DNA of 64,000 nucleotides, taken from assembly GCF_000759535.1 (NCBI RefSeq), contig NZ_CP009455.1, forward strand, positions 4,464,001 to 4,528,000, given 5' to 3'. The notes beneath the pieces were generated by a model. It worked only from the letters and a program-made list of their open reading frames with translations, ran no database searches and was not told the origin of the DNA. The stretch is from Pseudomonas cremoricolorata (lineage in GTDB: Bacteria; Pseudomonadota; Gammaproteobacteria; Pseudomonadales; Pseudomonadaceae). A program made the position numbers and the translations under genes. Each line of letters begins with the position of its first letter. The stretch's first letter is position 1. Positions 1 through 7,638 of this stretch are shown in pieces.

Positions 1-158
1 GCGGCAACCCCGGCCTGCTGGCTGACCCATCGGTGCGTTACGACGCCCTGCTGCGCAGCAATCTCGAGGCCTTGCTCAAGGCCTTCGACGCCAAGCCCGA
101 GCCCGCGACCGCACCCGGCGCAGTGGCGACCACGACCCTGGAGACACACACCCGATGA
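1..158 (+). CDS. C-terminal end of an unidentified protein (5' end outside window)
   Basis: An open frame enters from the left edge and ends at TGA 156-158. It gives about 51 residues: a short amphipathic stretch rich in Leu and Ala (around LLRSNLEALLKAF), then a Pro/Ala/Thr-rich tail. The stop overlaps the ATG of the next gene (ATGA), so it is probably the upstream member of the same operon. No domain can be recognised from this fragment. The link to two secreted proteins suggests a metal- or envelope-related operon, but that is inference. Confidence 0.6.
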   Translation, partial: GNPGLLADPSVRYDALLRSNLEALLKAFDAKPEPATAPGAVATTTLETHTR

Positions 159-469
159 ACACCACCGCTCACCTGTTGCTGGCCGCCGCACTGCTCACGG
201 CACCGGCTGCCTTCGCCCACGGCCCGGCCTTCGACTGCTATCTGGAGGGCGCCGGCGGGGTGAAATGCGAAGCCGGTTTCACCGACGGCAGCTCGGCCGC
301 CGGACGCACCATTCAGGTCCGCGACAGCCGCGGCAAAGTGCTGCTCGAAGGCCCGGTGGCGGCCGATGGCAGCTACCGCTTCCAGGCGCCGAGCGGCGAC
401 TACGCCGTGACCTTCCTCGGCGGCGACGGCCATGACGCCACGCTGCAGTCCTTCGACATCACCCAATGA
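155..469 (+). CDS. Small secreted protein with a probable beta-sandwich domain
   Basis: This 104-residue protein opens with a clear Sec signal peptide (hydrophobic core LLLAAALLTAPAAFA, likely cut before HGPAF). The mature part of about 83 residues has short alternating strands and a motif like 'G..V.L.G.V..DGSYRF..P.GDY.V.F', resembling carboxypeptidase-regulatory/transthyretin-like sandwich domains. Two cysteines (in FDCYLE and VKCEAG) may form a periplasmic disulfide. It overlaps the previous stop by ATGA and its own stop overlaps the DUF4198 start by ATGA, so the three genes are translationally coupled. No enzymatic residues are recognised. Most likely it is a periplasmic accessory of the DUF4198 system; function unknown. 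Confidence 0.7.
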   Translation: MNTTAHLLLAAALLTAPAAFAHGPAFDCYLEGAGGVKCEAGFTDGSSAAGRTIQVRDSRGKVLLEGPVAADGSYRFQAPSGDYAVTFLGGDGHDATLQSFDITQ

Positions 470-1296
470 GCACGCCCATGACCTATCAACGCCCCCTGCA
501 CGCCCTGGCCGCCGCCACTGCCCTGAGCCTGAGCGGCGCCGCCCAGGCGCATTTCCAGGTGCTGTACGTCGACGACACCGCCCTGCCACGGGCGCACCCG
601 CTGGAACTGGCGATGGTGTTCACCCACCCGTTCAGCGGTGGCCCGACCATGGCCATGGGCAGCCCGCTGGCGTTCAACCACATCAGCGCCCGCGGCGAGA
701 AAACCGACCTGCGCAGCTACCTGCGCCCGGTGCAATGGCACAGCCCGGACAACGCGGCGACGGCCTACCGCGCCTCACTGCCCCGCGAGCTGGTGCGCAG
801 CCTGGGTGATCACACCTTCGTGCTCGAACCCGAGCCGTACCTTGAAGCCGAGGAAGGCTTGTACATCCAGCAGTTCACCAAGCTGGTGATCAATGTCGGC
901 GGGGTGCCGGGCAACTGGTCCGAACCCCAGGACCTGCCCGTGGAAATCCAGCCGCTGAGCAAGCCCTACGCGAACTGGACCGGCGGCGTGTTCCGCGCAC
1001 GGGTGCTGGCCGACGGCAAGCCGGTGCCGTTCGCCAAGGTGGAAATCGAGTACCTGAACCACCCCGTCGAGTTCAACGCCAATGGCTTTGCCAAGACGCC
1101 CCAGGTCAAGGCGCCACAGGCCTCGTTCAACGTGCAGAGCACCTACGCCGACGACCTGGGCATCGTCACCGTGGGCCTGCCGCGCGCCGGCTGGTGGGGC
1201 ATTGCCGCACTGGACATCGGTGCGAAGAAGACCTACCAGGGCAAGGCGCTGTCCCAGGATGCGGTGCTGTGGGTGCAGGCCACCGACATGCAATGA
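466..1296 (+). CDS. DUF4198 domain-containing periplasmic protein
   Basis: This 276-residue protein begins with a signal peptide (Ala/Leu-rich core, likely cut after GAAQA before HFQVLYVD). The mature protein starts with the His-containing strand typical of DUF4198 proteins and carries the family pattern: an N-terminal sandwich with 'MVFTHPFSGG', a central 'LPVEIQPLSKPYANWTGGVFRARVLADGKPVPFAKVEIEY' region split by a turn, and a C-terminal 'AGWWGIAA' strand. DUF4198 proteins are often found beside nickel, cobalt or other metal uptake genes and are proposed to bind metal or act as periplasmic auxiliaries. The start overlaps the previous stop (ATGA); an in-frame ATG at 478 is an alternative. The metal link is inference from family context. 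Confidence 0.8.
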   Translation: MSTPMTYQRPLHALAAATALSLSGAAQAHFQVLYVDDTALPRAHPLELAMVFTHPFSGGPTMAMGSPLAFNHISARGEKTDLRSYLRPVQWHSPDNAATAYRASLPRELVRSLGDHTFVLEPEPYLEAEEGLYIQQFTKLVINVGGVPGNWSEPQDLPVEIQPLSKPYANWTGGVFRARVLADGKPVPFAKVEIEYLNHPVEFNANGFAKTPQVKAPQASFNVQSTYADDLGIVTVGLPRAGWWGIAALDIGAKKTYQGKALSQDAVLWVQATDMQ

Positions 1297-1308
1297 GCGC
1301 AGCAATGA

Positions 1309-1335
1309 CTGCGCCAGCCGCAAGGGCTGGCGCAG
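1309..1335. terminator. Strong GC hairpin between convergent genes
   Basis: A perfect 11-bp inverted repeat (1309-1319 against 1325-1335, stem CTGCGCCAGCC) with a 5-nt loop lies between the DUF4198 stop (1296) and the convergent hydratase stop (1353). There is no T-run on either side, so it may act as a Rho-assisted or bidirectional barrier, or simply protect 3' ends. Confidence 0.45.
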
Positions 1336-1352
1336 GATCGAGCACAGCTGTT

Positions 1353-2132
1353 TCAGACAGCCGTGTCGGCCGCGGTAAAGCGCAGGGCCAGGGCGGTGCC
1401 GAGCATGTCCAGACGATACTCACCGGCCTGCACATCGATCGGTGGCAGCAGCGCACCCGAGAGAATCACCTGCCCAGCCCGCAGGCGCTGCCGGTCAGCC
1501 AGCACCCGGCGAATCAGCCAGCAGAGGTTCTCGTGCGGCGAATCTGCGCTGAGGCTGCTGCGGCCTTCACCGAGCACCCGGCCATCGAGGCTCAGGCAAA
1601 AGTCGAGCTGGCGATGCTGCTCGGGCTGGTAGCGAACGCCCTCGCCCAGGCAGTACAGCCCGGCAGCGGCGTTATCGGCGAGAAACGCACCGGCTGCGAA
1701 CGACCAGCCCTGCCAGCGGCAGTCGGCGATCTCGAAGGCCGGGGCGATGTCGGCGATGGCGTCGAGCAGTGCCTGGTCGCTATGAAAGCCTGGCGCCAGG
1801 TCGCAGCCCAAGGTCAACGCCACTTCGATTTCCAGCTTCGGTCGGATCAGCCGGCTCAGCGCCACCGCCTCGCCGGGCGCCACCTGCATGGCGTCGGTCA
1901 ACGCGCCGTAGGCTGGCTCGCTGAGGCCAAAGCGCCGCTGCGCGGCCTCACCGGCAAATGCCACCTTCCAGCCGCTGACCCGCTCACCGCGCGCTTCGCG
2001 CTGTTGCACACCCTGGCGTTGCAAGGCGTAGCCGGCGCTGACATTCAGCCCCTCGCCCTGACTCGGCGGCAATGCCTGGGCCTGATCGCTGGCGCGCAAC
2101 AGGTGCTGCGGCAGATCCACCAACAGGCTCAT
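1353..2132 (-). CDS. MhpD-like 2-keto-4-pentenoate hydratase family protein
   Basis: This 259-residue protein belongs to the 2-oxopent-4-enoate hydratase/2-oxo-hept-3-ene-dioate hydratase branch of the fumarylacetoacetate hydrolase superfamily. The family hydrates 2-hydroxy-dienoates formed after meta-cleavage of catechols. Visible signatures are GWK (Lys56), the acidic metal-binding motif LIRPKLEIEVAL (Glu101, Glu103), 'PAFEIADCRW', and a C-terminal 'AGQVILSGALLPPIDVQAGE' close to the family's GxxxTG segment. Its start overlaps the monooxygenase stop by ATGA, so the two are coupled. It is the last gene of the nine-gene operon. No partner aldolase (MhpE) or acylating acetaldehyde dehydrogenase (MhpF) lies in the window, so the product's fate is unclear; decarboxylase activity on a related enol acid is also possible. 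Confidence 0.82.
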   Translation of the reverse strand: MSLLVDLPQHLLRASDQAQALPPSQGEGLNVSAGYALQRQGVQQREARGERVSGWKVAFAGEAAQRRFGLSEPAYGALTDAMQVAPGEAVALSRLIRPKLEIEVALTLGCDLAPGFHSDQALLDAIADIAPAFEIADCRWQGWSFAAGAFLADNAAAGLYCLGEGVRYQPEQHRQLDFCLSLDGRVLGEGRSSLSADSPHENLCWLIRRVLADRQRLRAGQVILSGALLPPIDVQAGEYRLDMLGTALALRFTAADTAV

Positions 2133-3733
2133 GACAATTGCCCCTGCAGTTTGGCCAGCACGCTTTCCAACCGCTCGGGGGTGGTGATGGCGGCGACGAA
2201 GCGGTCGGGGCGCACGACGACCACGCAGTCGCGGACCTTGGAGAACCAGTTGCCCAGGCGGTTATCGACGTCTTCCACACTGATCACGCCGTCGGCGCGC
2301 AGCGGTTGGTTGCGCCCGCCGCTGCGCGAGCGGTTGACCTGAATGAAGCGAGTATTCCAGGTGGCCCAGTAAGCCTTGGTCGCCTCGCTGAGCGGCGCCG
2401 CCGGGTTGACCCGGTAGCCGAGCACCGCGTACGAGCTGCCCATCACCTCGTCCAGGCGCCGGCGCTGGCCCTCGCAGTCCTCGACGTTGGGCTGCACGAA
2501 CAACTGGCCGACCAGGTCGCCCTCGCGCAGCTCTTCGCGCTCGTGGAACACCAGGCCCTTGATGATGGTCGCCTTGGGCTTGAACTTGAACTCGAGCAGG
2601 TGCGAACGCAGGTTGTCGACGGTGTTCACCGCCTGGAACAGCCAGTCGCGCACCCCGGCCATCAGCGGGTTGGTCAGGCCGAGCACCGCGCCCATGTTGT
2701 CGGCCAGGCCGATCAGGTCGGTGGCATGGCCGCGGCGCTCGGTGTCGTAGCTGGCGATGATCTTCGGCGAGGCGCGGCCTTGCAGCACGGCCACCAGCTT
2801 CCAGGCCAGGTTGGCGACGTCGCGCAAGCCGGAATTGAGCCCCTGCCCGGCCCACGGCGGGGAGATGTGCGCGGCATCGCCGACCAGCGCCACGCGGCCC
2901 TCGACGAAGCGTGCGGCGACCCGCGAGTTGTGCGTGTAGGCGCGGATACGGACGATTTCCAGTTCATCCACGGCATCGCCGATGTGGTTGCGAATCAGGC
3001 CGCGAATGGTCGCCTCTTCGCACATCTTCGCCTCGTCCTCGCCCTCCTTGAGCATGAATTCCCAGCGCCGCTGGCGGTACGGCAGGTAGATGCACACGAA
3101 CGGCCGCTCGGGGTCGGCGTGCAGTGCGGTGTAGGGGGCGTCGAGCGAATCGTTGGTGACATCGACCACCACCCACTTGCGCGGATGGGTCATGCCCAGC
3201 AGCTCGATACCAAGCTTCTTGCGCACGCACGAGCGGCCACCGTCGGCGCCGATGACGAACTGCGCATGCAGCTCGTAAGGTTCACCGTCAGCGCCCTTGA
3301 CCTGCAAGGTCACGCCTTGCTCATCCTGGCTCAGGTCGAGCATTTCATGGCCCTGGCGCAGCTCGACGCTGCGATGGCGCACCAGCTCTTCACGCAGGGT
3401 GCCTTCGAGCAACTGCTGCATGAAGATGTTGCGCATGGGCCAGCCGTACTCGGCCACCGTCGGCTTGACCTCGGCAAAGCACACGCCGCGGGCGTTGTAG
3501 TAGCGCAGCGGCACGTCGCAGATCATGTCGCGCACGGCGATATCGGCCACGCCGATACCTTGCAGCACGCGCAAGGCTTCATCGTCCATGCCCACCGCAC
3601 GCGGGTACGGCAGGATGCCTTCGGCCAGTTCCAGTACCACGCAGTCGATGCCGTTCTGGCCCATGTAATGGGCAGCGGTGACGCCGTTGGGTCCACCGCC
3701 GACGATGACTACCTGAGTCGTCTCGCGTTTCAT
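2129..3733 (-). CDS. MhpA-like FAD-dependent aromatic hydroxylase
   Basis: This 534-residue class A flavoprotein monooxygenase resembles 3-(3-hydroxyphenyl)propionate hydroxylase (MhpA) in length and motif order. It has a FAD-binding GGGPNG at residues 12-17, the DG motif around 162-170 (IGADGG), the GD motif at 285-286 (VALVGDAAH...GQGLN), and a C-terminal thioredoxin-like domain ending near 'VVVRPDRFVAA'. These enzymes use NAD(P)H and O2 to hydroxylate phenolic rings in the cytosol. It is followed with overlap by the hydratase and preceded after 72 bp by the alpha/beta hydrolase, giving an mhpA-mhpC-mhpD-like trio. The true substrate cannot be read from sequence, so mhpA is not assigned as a symbol. 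Confidence 0.87.
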   Translation of the reverse strand: MKRETTQVVIVGGGPNGVTAAHYMGQNGIDCVVLELAEGILPYPRAVGMDDEALRVLQGIGVADIAVRDMICDVPLRYYNARGVCFAEVKPTVAEYGWPMRNIFMQQLLEGTLREELVRHRSVELRQGHEMLDLSQDEQGVTLQVKGADGEPYELHAQFVIGADGGRSCVRKKLGIELLGMTHPRKWVVVDVTNDSLDAPYTALHADPERPFVCIYLPYRQRRWEFMLKEGEDEAKMCEEATIRGLIRNHIGDAVDELEIVRIRAYTHNSRVAARFVEGRVALVGDAAHISPPWAGQGLNSGLRDVANLAWKLVAVLQGRASPKIIASYDTERRGHATDLIGLADNMGAVLGLTNPLMAGVRDWLFQAVNTVDNLRSHLLEFKFKPKATIIKGLVFHEREELREGDLVGQLFVQPNVEDCEGQRRRLDEVMGSSYAVLGYRVNPAAPLSEATKAYWATWNTRFIQVNRSRSGGRNQPLRADGVISVEDVDNRLGNWFSKVRDCVVVVRPDRFVAAITTPERLESVLAKLQGQLS

Positions 3734-3805
3734 GATCGTTCACCCGTTTCTTATACGTTGCTGTTGGGGTTGGTCAGGCGCTGGCACGCACGGTCGCTCC
3801 AGCGT

Positions 3806-4645
3806 CTAGGCACGCAGCCGGTTGAAAAAGTCGCTGACCGCCGCGTTGAACGCAGCGCTCTGGTCATCGTGCACGTAATGGCTGGCGTCGGGTATCTCGA
3901 CCGCCTGCACGCAGGCGTTGGCCGCCTGCATCTCGGCCAAGGTCGCCGCCGGGAGGAAGTCCGAGCGGCCGCCGCGGATGAACAGCGTCGGGCAGTCCAG
4001 GGCGCGCACCGCCGGCCACAGGTCGGTCGGGGTGATGCTCAGGCGCGCCTCGGCGATGCCCTGCTGGTCGTGACGCCAGGTGATGCCATCGGCCGTTTGC
4101 TTCATCGAATGTTCCAGGCGCGAGGCCAGCGCCTGGGCCGACAGCCCCGGACGCGAACTACGCCAGAACGCCTCGGCACTGGCCCAGTCGCTGAACAGGT
4201 TGGGCGTCTGCTGCATCTCGCGGCGAATGCGCGCGGCACCGTCGCCGACGCTCGAGGAGCCGGGGCCGATGTCCTCGATCACCAGCCCGAGCAGCTTGCC
4301 TGGATGCCGCCGTGCGTACTCCAGGGCGTTGGCCCCGCCGAGCGAATGGCCCACCAGCAGGAAGCGCTCGAGCTGCAGGTGCTCGACCAGGTCTTCGAGG
4401 TCTTGCACGTAATAGTCGGTGCAGTAGGTGCGCGCTGCGGCCCAACTGCTCAGGCCGCGTCCGCGCTGGTCGAGGGCGTAGACGCAGTAGTCATCGCCCA
4501 GGGCATGGGCCAGCGACTCCCAGGTCTGCGCATAAGCGCGCAAACCGTGCAGGAGGATCACCGGGGTGGCATCGGCACGGCCCCACTGCAGGACATGCAG
4601 CGAGAGCAACGTGCGGTTATGCAGGAACAGGCTTTTGGCAGGCAT
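3806..4645 (-). CDS. Alpha/beta hydrolase, possible C-C bond (meta-cleavage product) hydrolase
   Basis: This 279-residue protein has a classic alpha/beta-hydrolase fold: oxyanion-hole HG at 33-34, nucleophile elbow GHSLGG with Ser101, acid Asp229 (RGGRSDFL) and His256 (DASHYVH). Size and layout fit MhpC/BphD-type meta-cleavage hydrolases, and the position between a flavin hydroxylase and an MhpD-like hydratase supports that role. Esterase or lactonase activity is an equally valid reading from sequence alone. It starts 27 bp after the AA_synth gene with GGAG upstream of the ATG. The 72-bp gap to the monooxygenase holds no obvious terminator. Confidence 0.82.
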   Translation of the reverse strand: MPAKSLFLHNRTLLSLHVLQWGRADATPVILLHGLRAYAQTWESLAHALGDDYCVYALDQRGRGLSSWAAARTYCTDYYVQDLEDLVEHLQLERFLLVGHSLGGANALEYARRHPGKLLGLVIEDIGPGSSSVGDGAARIRREMQQTPNLFSDWASAEAFWRSSRPGLSAQALASRLEHSMKQTADGITWRHDQQGIAEARLSITPTDLWPAVRALDCPTLFIRGGRSDFLPAATLAEMQAANACVQAVEIPDASHYVHDDQSAAFNAAVSDFFNRLRA

Positions 4646-4672
4646 TGCGCTACTCCATGCCGAGTCGGTGGA

Positions 4673-5275
4673 TCAGGTCAGGCCGTTGTCGCCCTGGATC
4701 GCATCGGCGCTCAGGCCGCCCAGGCGAGCGTGCAGTCGGCCACGGGTGGCGAACGCCCAGATGATGATCACTTCATCGGCCGCCGGACCGTCGCCGAAGG
4801 AGGCCGACACCGTGTCGTAGTGCGAGCGCACGTACAGGGCATCCTTGTGCGCCAGCGGAATGTCGATGGTCACCCCCGGCGCGCCACGCTTGCCGGTCGA
4901 GGGCACCCACGACTTGCCGCCGCCCAACGCCACGCGGATCGGATCGGCGGCCGGGTTGGTGAGGAAGGCATTGCCGTGCTCGTACTCGCCGTTGGCACCG
5001 ACCAGGCAGGCCTTGCCGTAGCTGATCACCGTGCGCCCGGCGGCCAGTTCCTGGATGCGCCGACCAAACTCCTCGCCCAGTTGCGGCGAAGCGCCGATCA
5101 GCTCGTCGAGGTTTTCGCTGAAGCGCCCGGCGTACGGGTTGTCGATCGCCGCGGCGATGACGTACTTGTACAGCGGCTCGCCATCGGCCAGCTGGCCGCT
5201 TTCATTGGCCAGGGTTTCTTCGGTGAAGCTGTACCACTTGCGAATGTGATAGTCGGCGAAATTCTTGGCTTTCAT
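4673..5275 (-). CDS. AA_synth (DUF1185) family protein
   Basis: This 200-residue protein fits the 'amino acid synthesis' family (PF06684, formerly DUF1185). Family features visible are the start 'KNFADYHIRKWYSFTEETLANESGQ', the central 'ASPQLGEEFGRRI..L.......SYGKACLVG..GEYEHG', and 'GAPGVTIDIPLAHKDALYVRSHYDT'. The family name is historical and no reaction is established as far as I know. Members often sit in catabolic operons beside hydrolases and flavin monooxygenases, as here, which suggests an accessory catabolic role, perhaps tautomerase-, hydrolase- or amidase-like. An AGGAGC site precedes the ATG. The gene lies 14 bp after the VOC gene. Confidence 0.82.
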   Translation of the reverse strand: MKAKNFADYHIRKWYSFTEETLANESGQLADGEPLYKYVIAAAIDNPYAGRFSENLDELIGASPQLGEEFGRRIQELAAGRTVISYGKACLVGANGEYEHGNAFLTNPAADPIRVALGGGKSWVPSTGKRGAPGVTIDIPLAHKDALYVRSHYDTVSASFGDGPAADEVIIIWAFATRGRLHARLGGLSADAIQGDNGLT

Positions 5276-5289
5276 CGGTAGGCTCCTGC

Positions 5290-5739
5290 TCAGAGTGGGT
5301 CGACAGTGAAGTTGCGGCTCGGCGCCCCGGCGGCCTTGAAGCGCGCCTTGGCCACCGCGTCGTCGTGTTCGGTTTCGAAGAAGAATTCCAGGCGGTTGCC
5401 GTCCGGGTCATGGAAGTACAGGCCGTTGCCGATCTCGTGGTCGGTGATCTTGACGATCTCCACGCCCTTGCTCAGCAACATGCCGTACAGCTCGCGCAGG
5501 GTGGTCATGTCGCCGGCCACCTCCAGCCCGTAATGCTGCAGGCCCAGGCCGCCCTGATGGGCGCCGGGCTCGGCCTTGATCAGCGCGATGTCGTGGTGCT
5601 TGCTGCCGAAGGCCATCATCACCCAGGCCTCGCCGCGGGCGCTTTCATGCATGCCAAGCACGTCGGCGTACCACAGCGCGGAGGCGTCCGGGTCGGTCAC
5701 GAACAGTGAAATGTGCGTGCGCAAAATATCGATCTGCAT
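5290..5739 (-). CDS. Single-domain VOC (vicinal oxygen chelate) protein, possible ring-cleavage dioxygenase
   Basis: This 149-residue protein has two beta-alpha-beta-beta-beta modules of the glyoxalase/bleomycin-resistance/extradiol superfamily. The expected metal triad is in place: His9 (RTHISLFV), His69 (LQHYGLEV) and Glu118 (GNRLEFFFE), with the family motif 'LYFHDPDGNRLEF'. Classical extradiol dioxygenases are about twice as long, so this would be a one-domain dimeric type. Ring cleavage is inferred from the hydroxylase, hydrolase and hydratase genes beside it; isomerase or lyase activity is possible. The start at 5739 is chosen because a GAGGG site precedes MQIDILRTH and it lies 10 bp after the previous stop; the frame stays open upstream inside the neighbour. 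Confidence 0.83.
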   Translation of the reverse strand: MQIDILRTHISLFVTDPDASALWYADVLGMHESARGEAWVMMAFGSKHHDIALIKAEPGAHQGGLGLQHYGLEVAGDMTTLRELYGMLLSKGVEIVKITDHEIGNGLYFHDPDGNRLEFFFETEHDDAVAKARFKAAGAPSRNFTVDPL

Positions 5740-5749
5740 GGCCTGGCCC

Positions 5750-6790
5750 TCACTTGTGGGTAACGACGGATTTGTGTCCGGCCTTGATCTGCGCCACCGC
5801 CGGAGTCCACAGCACGTCGGCGATTTCGCTGAACTCGCGCCATTGCTTTTGCCAGCCCAGGCCGCCGTTTTCCGAGGTGAACAGGTGGCCGTACTTGGTG
5901 CCGGCAAGCATCTGTTGGGGGTTGGCCGGGTTGAAGGCAATCGCCCACACGCAGGAGTTGGGCTGTTGCGAGAGCGGCAGCACTTCCCAGCTTTGCGCGG
6001 CGTCGCGCGACACCAGCACCTTGCTGGTGGTGCCAGGGGTGCCATCGGAAATGCTCAGGTACAGCGTGTCTTCACTGCCCTGTGGCGCATTGAGCACGCG
6101 TACGTAGTACAGGCCAAAGGCTTCGGCACCGATGATGCCGGTCCAGGTCGCACCCTCGTCGAGGCTGCGGTACACCGCGTTGACGCAGACCACGACGATG
6201 ACTTTCTGGCCATGGTTGGGCAGCACGACGATGTTGTGGATGTCGGAGTTGTAGTCCCACAGCAGGCGGTCGTCGATGCGGGTGAAGGTGTCGCCGCCGT
6301 CGCGGCTGTGGAACAGCCCGCCCTCTTCCAGACCGAACCAGACCTGCTGGCGGTCGGTCGGGTCGTAGGCGAAGGCCAGCAGGCGCGGCTTGCTGACGCC
6401 ATCGCAGAACTCGGGGATTTCCACCGGCACGCGGTACCAGCTGGCGCCGGCATCGGTGGTGCGCCACAGCACCGCGCGCGACGGCGCCCCGGTGCCGACG
6501 AAGATGCGCTGCGGGTCTTGCGGGTCGACCGCCACCTTCCACACCGTTTCGCCATTGAATGGCGAATCGACGCGGGTCCACTTGCCGCCAACGTCATGGC
6601 TGACGCACAGGCCGACATCGGTGCCGGCGTAGATCACTTCCGGTGCAGACGGCGCCACGCTCAGCGAGCGGGTGATGGCGTCGAATTCCAGATCCTGGCC
6701 CAGGCCCAGGCGATGCCAGGTCTTGCCATCGTCGGCGCTGCGGATCACGGCTTGGCCAACGGTGGCCACCAACAGGGTTCCAGTGCTCAT
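5750..6790 (-). CDS. BNR/Asp-box repeat beta-propeller protein (sialidase-like fold)
   Basis: This 346-residue protein is built of repeated Asp-box motifs (S/T-x-D-x-G-x-T/S-W): for example SADDGKTW (18-25), SHDVGGKW, TTDAGASW, SRDGGDTF, SLDEGATW, SRDAAQSW and SENGGLGW. The even spacing fits a six- or seven-bladed propeller like VPS10/Ycf48/sialidase-like proteins. There is no signal peptide, so it should stay in the cytosol, and I do not see a sialidase Arg-triad pattern. A GAGGAGG site precedes the ATG. It sits between SDR and VOC genes, so it is probably an enzyme (lactonase- or hydrolase-like propeller) or a scaffold of the pathway. Confidence 0.8.
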   Translation of the reverse strand: MSTGTLLVATVGQAVIRSADDGKTWHRLGLGQDLEFDAITRSLSVAPSAPEVIYAGTDVGLCVSHDVGGKWTRVDSPFNGETVWKVAVDPQDPQRIFVGTGAPSRAVLWRTTDAGASWYRVPVEIPEFCDGVSKPRLLAFAYDPTDRQQVWFGLEEGGLFHSRDGGDTFTRIDDRLLWDYNSDIHNIVVLPNHGQKVIVVVCVNAVYRSLDEGATWTGIIGAEAFGLYYVRVLNAPQGSEDTLYLSISDGTPGTTSKVLVSRDAAQSWEVLPLSQQPNSCVWAIAFNPANPQQMLAGTKYGHLFTSENGGLGWQKQWREFSEIADVLWTPAVAQIKAGHKSVVTHK

Positions 6791-6800
6791 GAGTGCCTCC

Positions 6801-7595
6801 TCAGATGAAGATGCCGCGGGTCAGGCCGCCGTCGATGCCGATCGATTCGCCGGTCACGGCGCCGGCTTTCGGCGAGGCCAGGAAACCGATCAGCCAGCCC
6901 ATTTCGATCGGCTGCAAGGTGCGGCGGATCGGCGTTGCGTCGATGTAGGCCTGTTCGACCTGCTGCGCGGTCTTGTTCTGCTTGACCCCTTCGCGCTCGT
7001 ACAGCTCGTGGATGTGTGGGGTGTCGACCACGCCTGGGTGAATCAGGTTGACGGTGATGCCCGACGGGCCGAGCTGGTCGGAAAGGGTCTTGGTCATGTG
7101 CGCGATGGCCAGGTTGCGCATGCCCGACAGCACCTTGCTGCTGCGCCCGGTGAGGCCGCCGATGTTGATGATGCGGCCAAAGCCCTGGGCCTTCATGTGC
7201 GGGGTCACCGCCTTGGCGCAGCGGAAGTAGCCGATCACCTTGGTGTTCATGTCGGCCAGCAGCTCATCATCGCCGGCGAACTCGATGTCGTTGCGCACCA
7301 CGCCCGACGGCGCGGCGGCGCCATTGACCAGGATGTCGATGCGACCGAAATGCGCGTGGGCCTGTTTGACCATCTCATCCACGGCGTTCATGTCGTTGGT
7401 GTCGCAGAACAGCGGCAGCACTTCATTGCCGGTTTCGCTGCTGATTTCATCGGCGGCCGGGCGCAGGTATTCCATGCGCCGGGCGCAGATCACCACCTTG
7501 CAGCCTTCCTGGGACAGAAAGCGTGCCACTTCCTTGCCGATGCCCATGCCGCCGCCGGTGACGATGGCGACGCGGTCTTGTAGTTGCAGATCCAT
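6801..7595 (-). CDS. Divergent SDR-family protein lacking the canonical YxxxK motif
   Basis: This 264-residue Rossmann protein has an intact cofactor motif TGGGMGIG (13-20) and an SDR layout ending in 'GAVTGESIGIDGG'. Where classical SDRs have Ser...Tyr-x3-Lys, this protein reads GGLTGRSSKVLSGMRNLAIA: Tyr is replaced near 157 by Ser and Lys near 161 by Asn. The NNAG motif is NGAAA (91-95). It may use a different acid/base, act on an unusual substrate, or serve a non-redox role. An AGAGGA site precedes the ATG, 43 bp after the aldehyde dehydrogenase stop and 10 bp before the propeller gene. Confidence 0.82.
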   Translation of the reverse strand: MDLQLQDRVAIVTGGGMGIGKEVARFLSQEGCKVVICARRMEYLRPAADEISSETGNEVLPLFCDTNDMNAVDEMVKQAHAHFGRIDILVNGAAAPSGVVRNDIEFAGDDELLADMNTKVIGYFRCAKAVTPHMKAQGFGRIINIGGLTGRSSKVLSGMRNLAIAHMTKTLSDQLGPSGITVNLIHPGVVDTPHIHELYEREGVKQNKTAQQVEQAYIDATPIRRTLQPIEMGWLIGFLASPKAGAVTGESIGIDGGLTRGIFI

Positions 7596-7638
7596 GATCG
7601 TTCCTCTTGTTGTCGTTTGCTCAGCGGTTGTCGTGTGA

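Noticed and set aside
2138..5281. 1047-codon open frame on the plus strand
   Set aside because: It lies entirely antisense to the MhpA-like, hydrolase and AA_synth genes, which have clear motifs and ribosome-binding sites. Its residues show no domain; it is a GC-codon shadow.
5750..6790. Secreted sialidase (neuraminidase)
   Set aside because: Asp boxes are present, but there is no signal peptide and no Arg-triad pattern, and sialic acid genes are absent.
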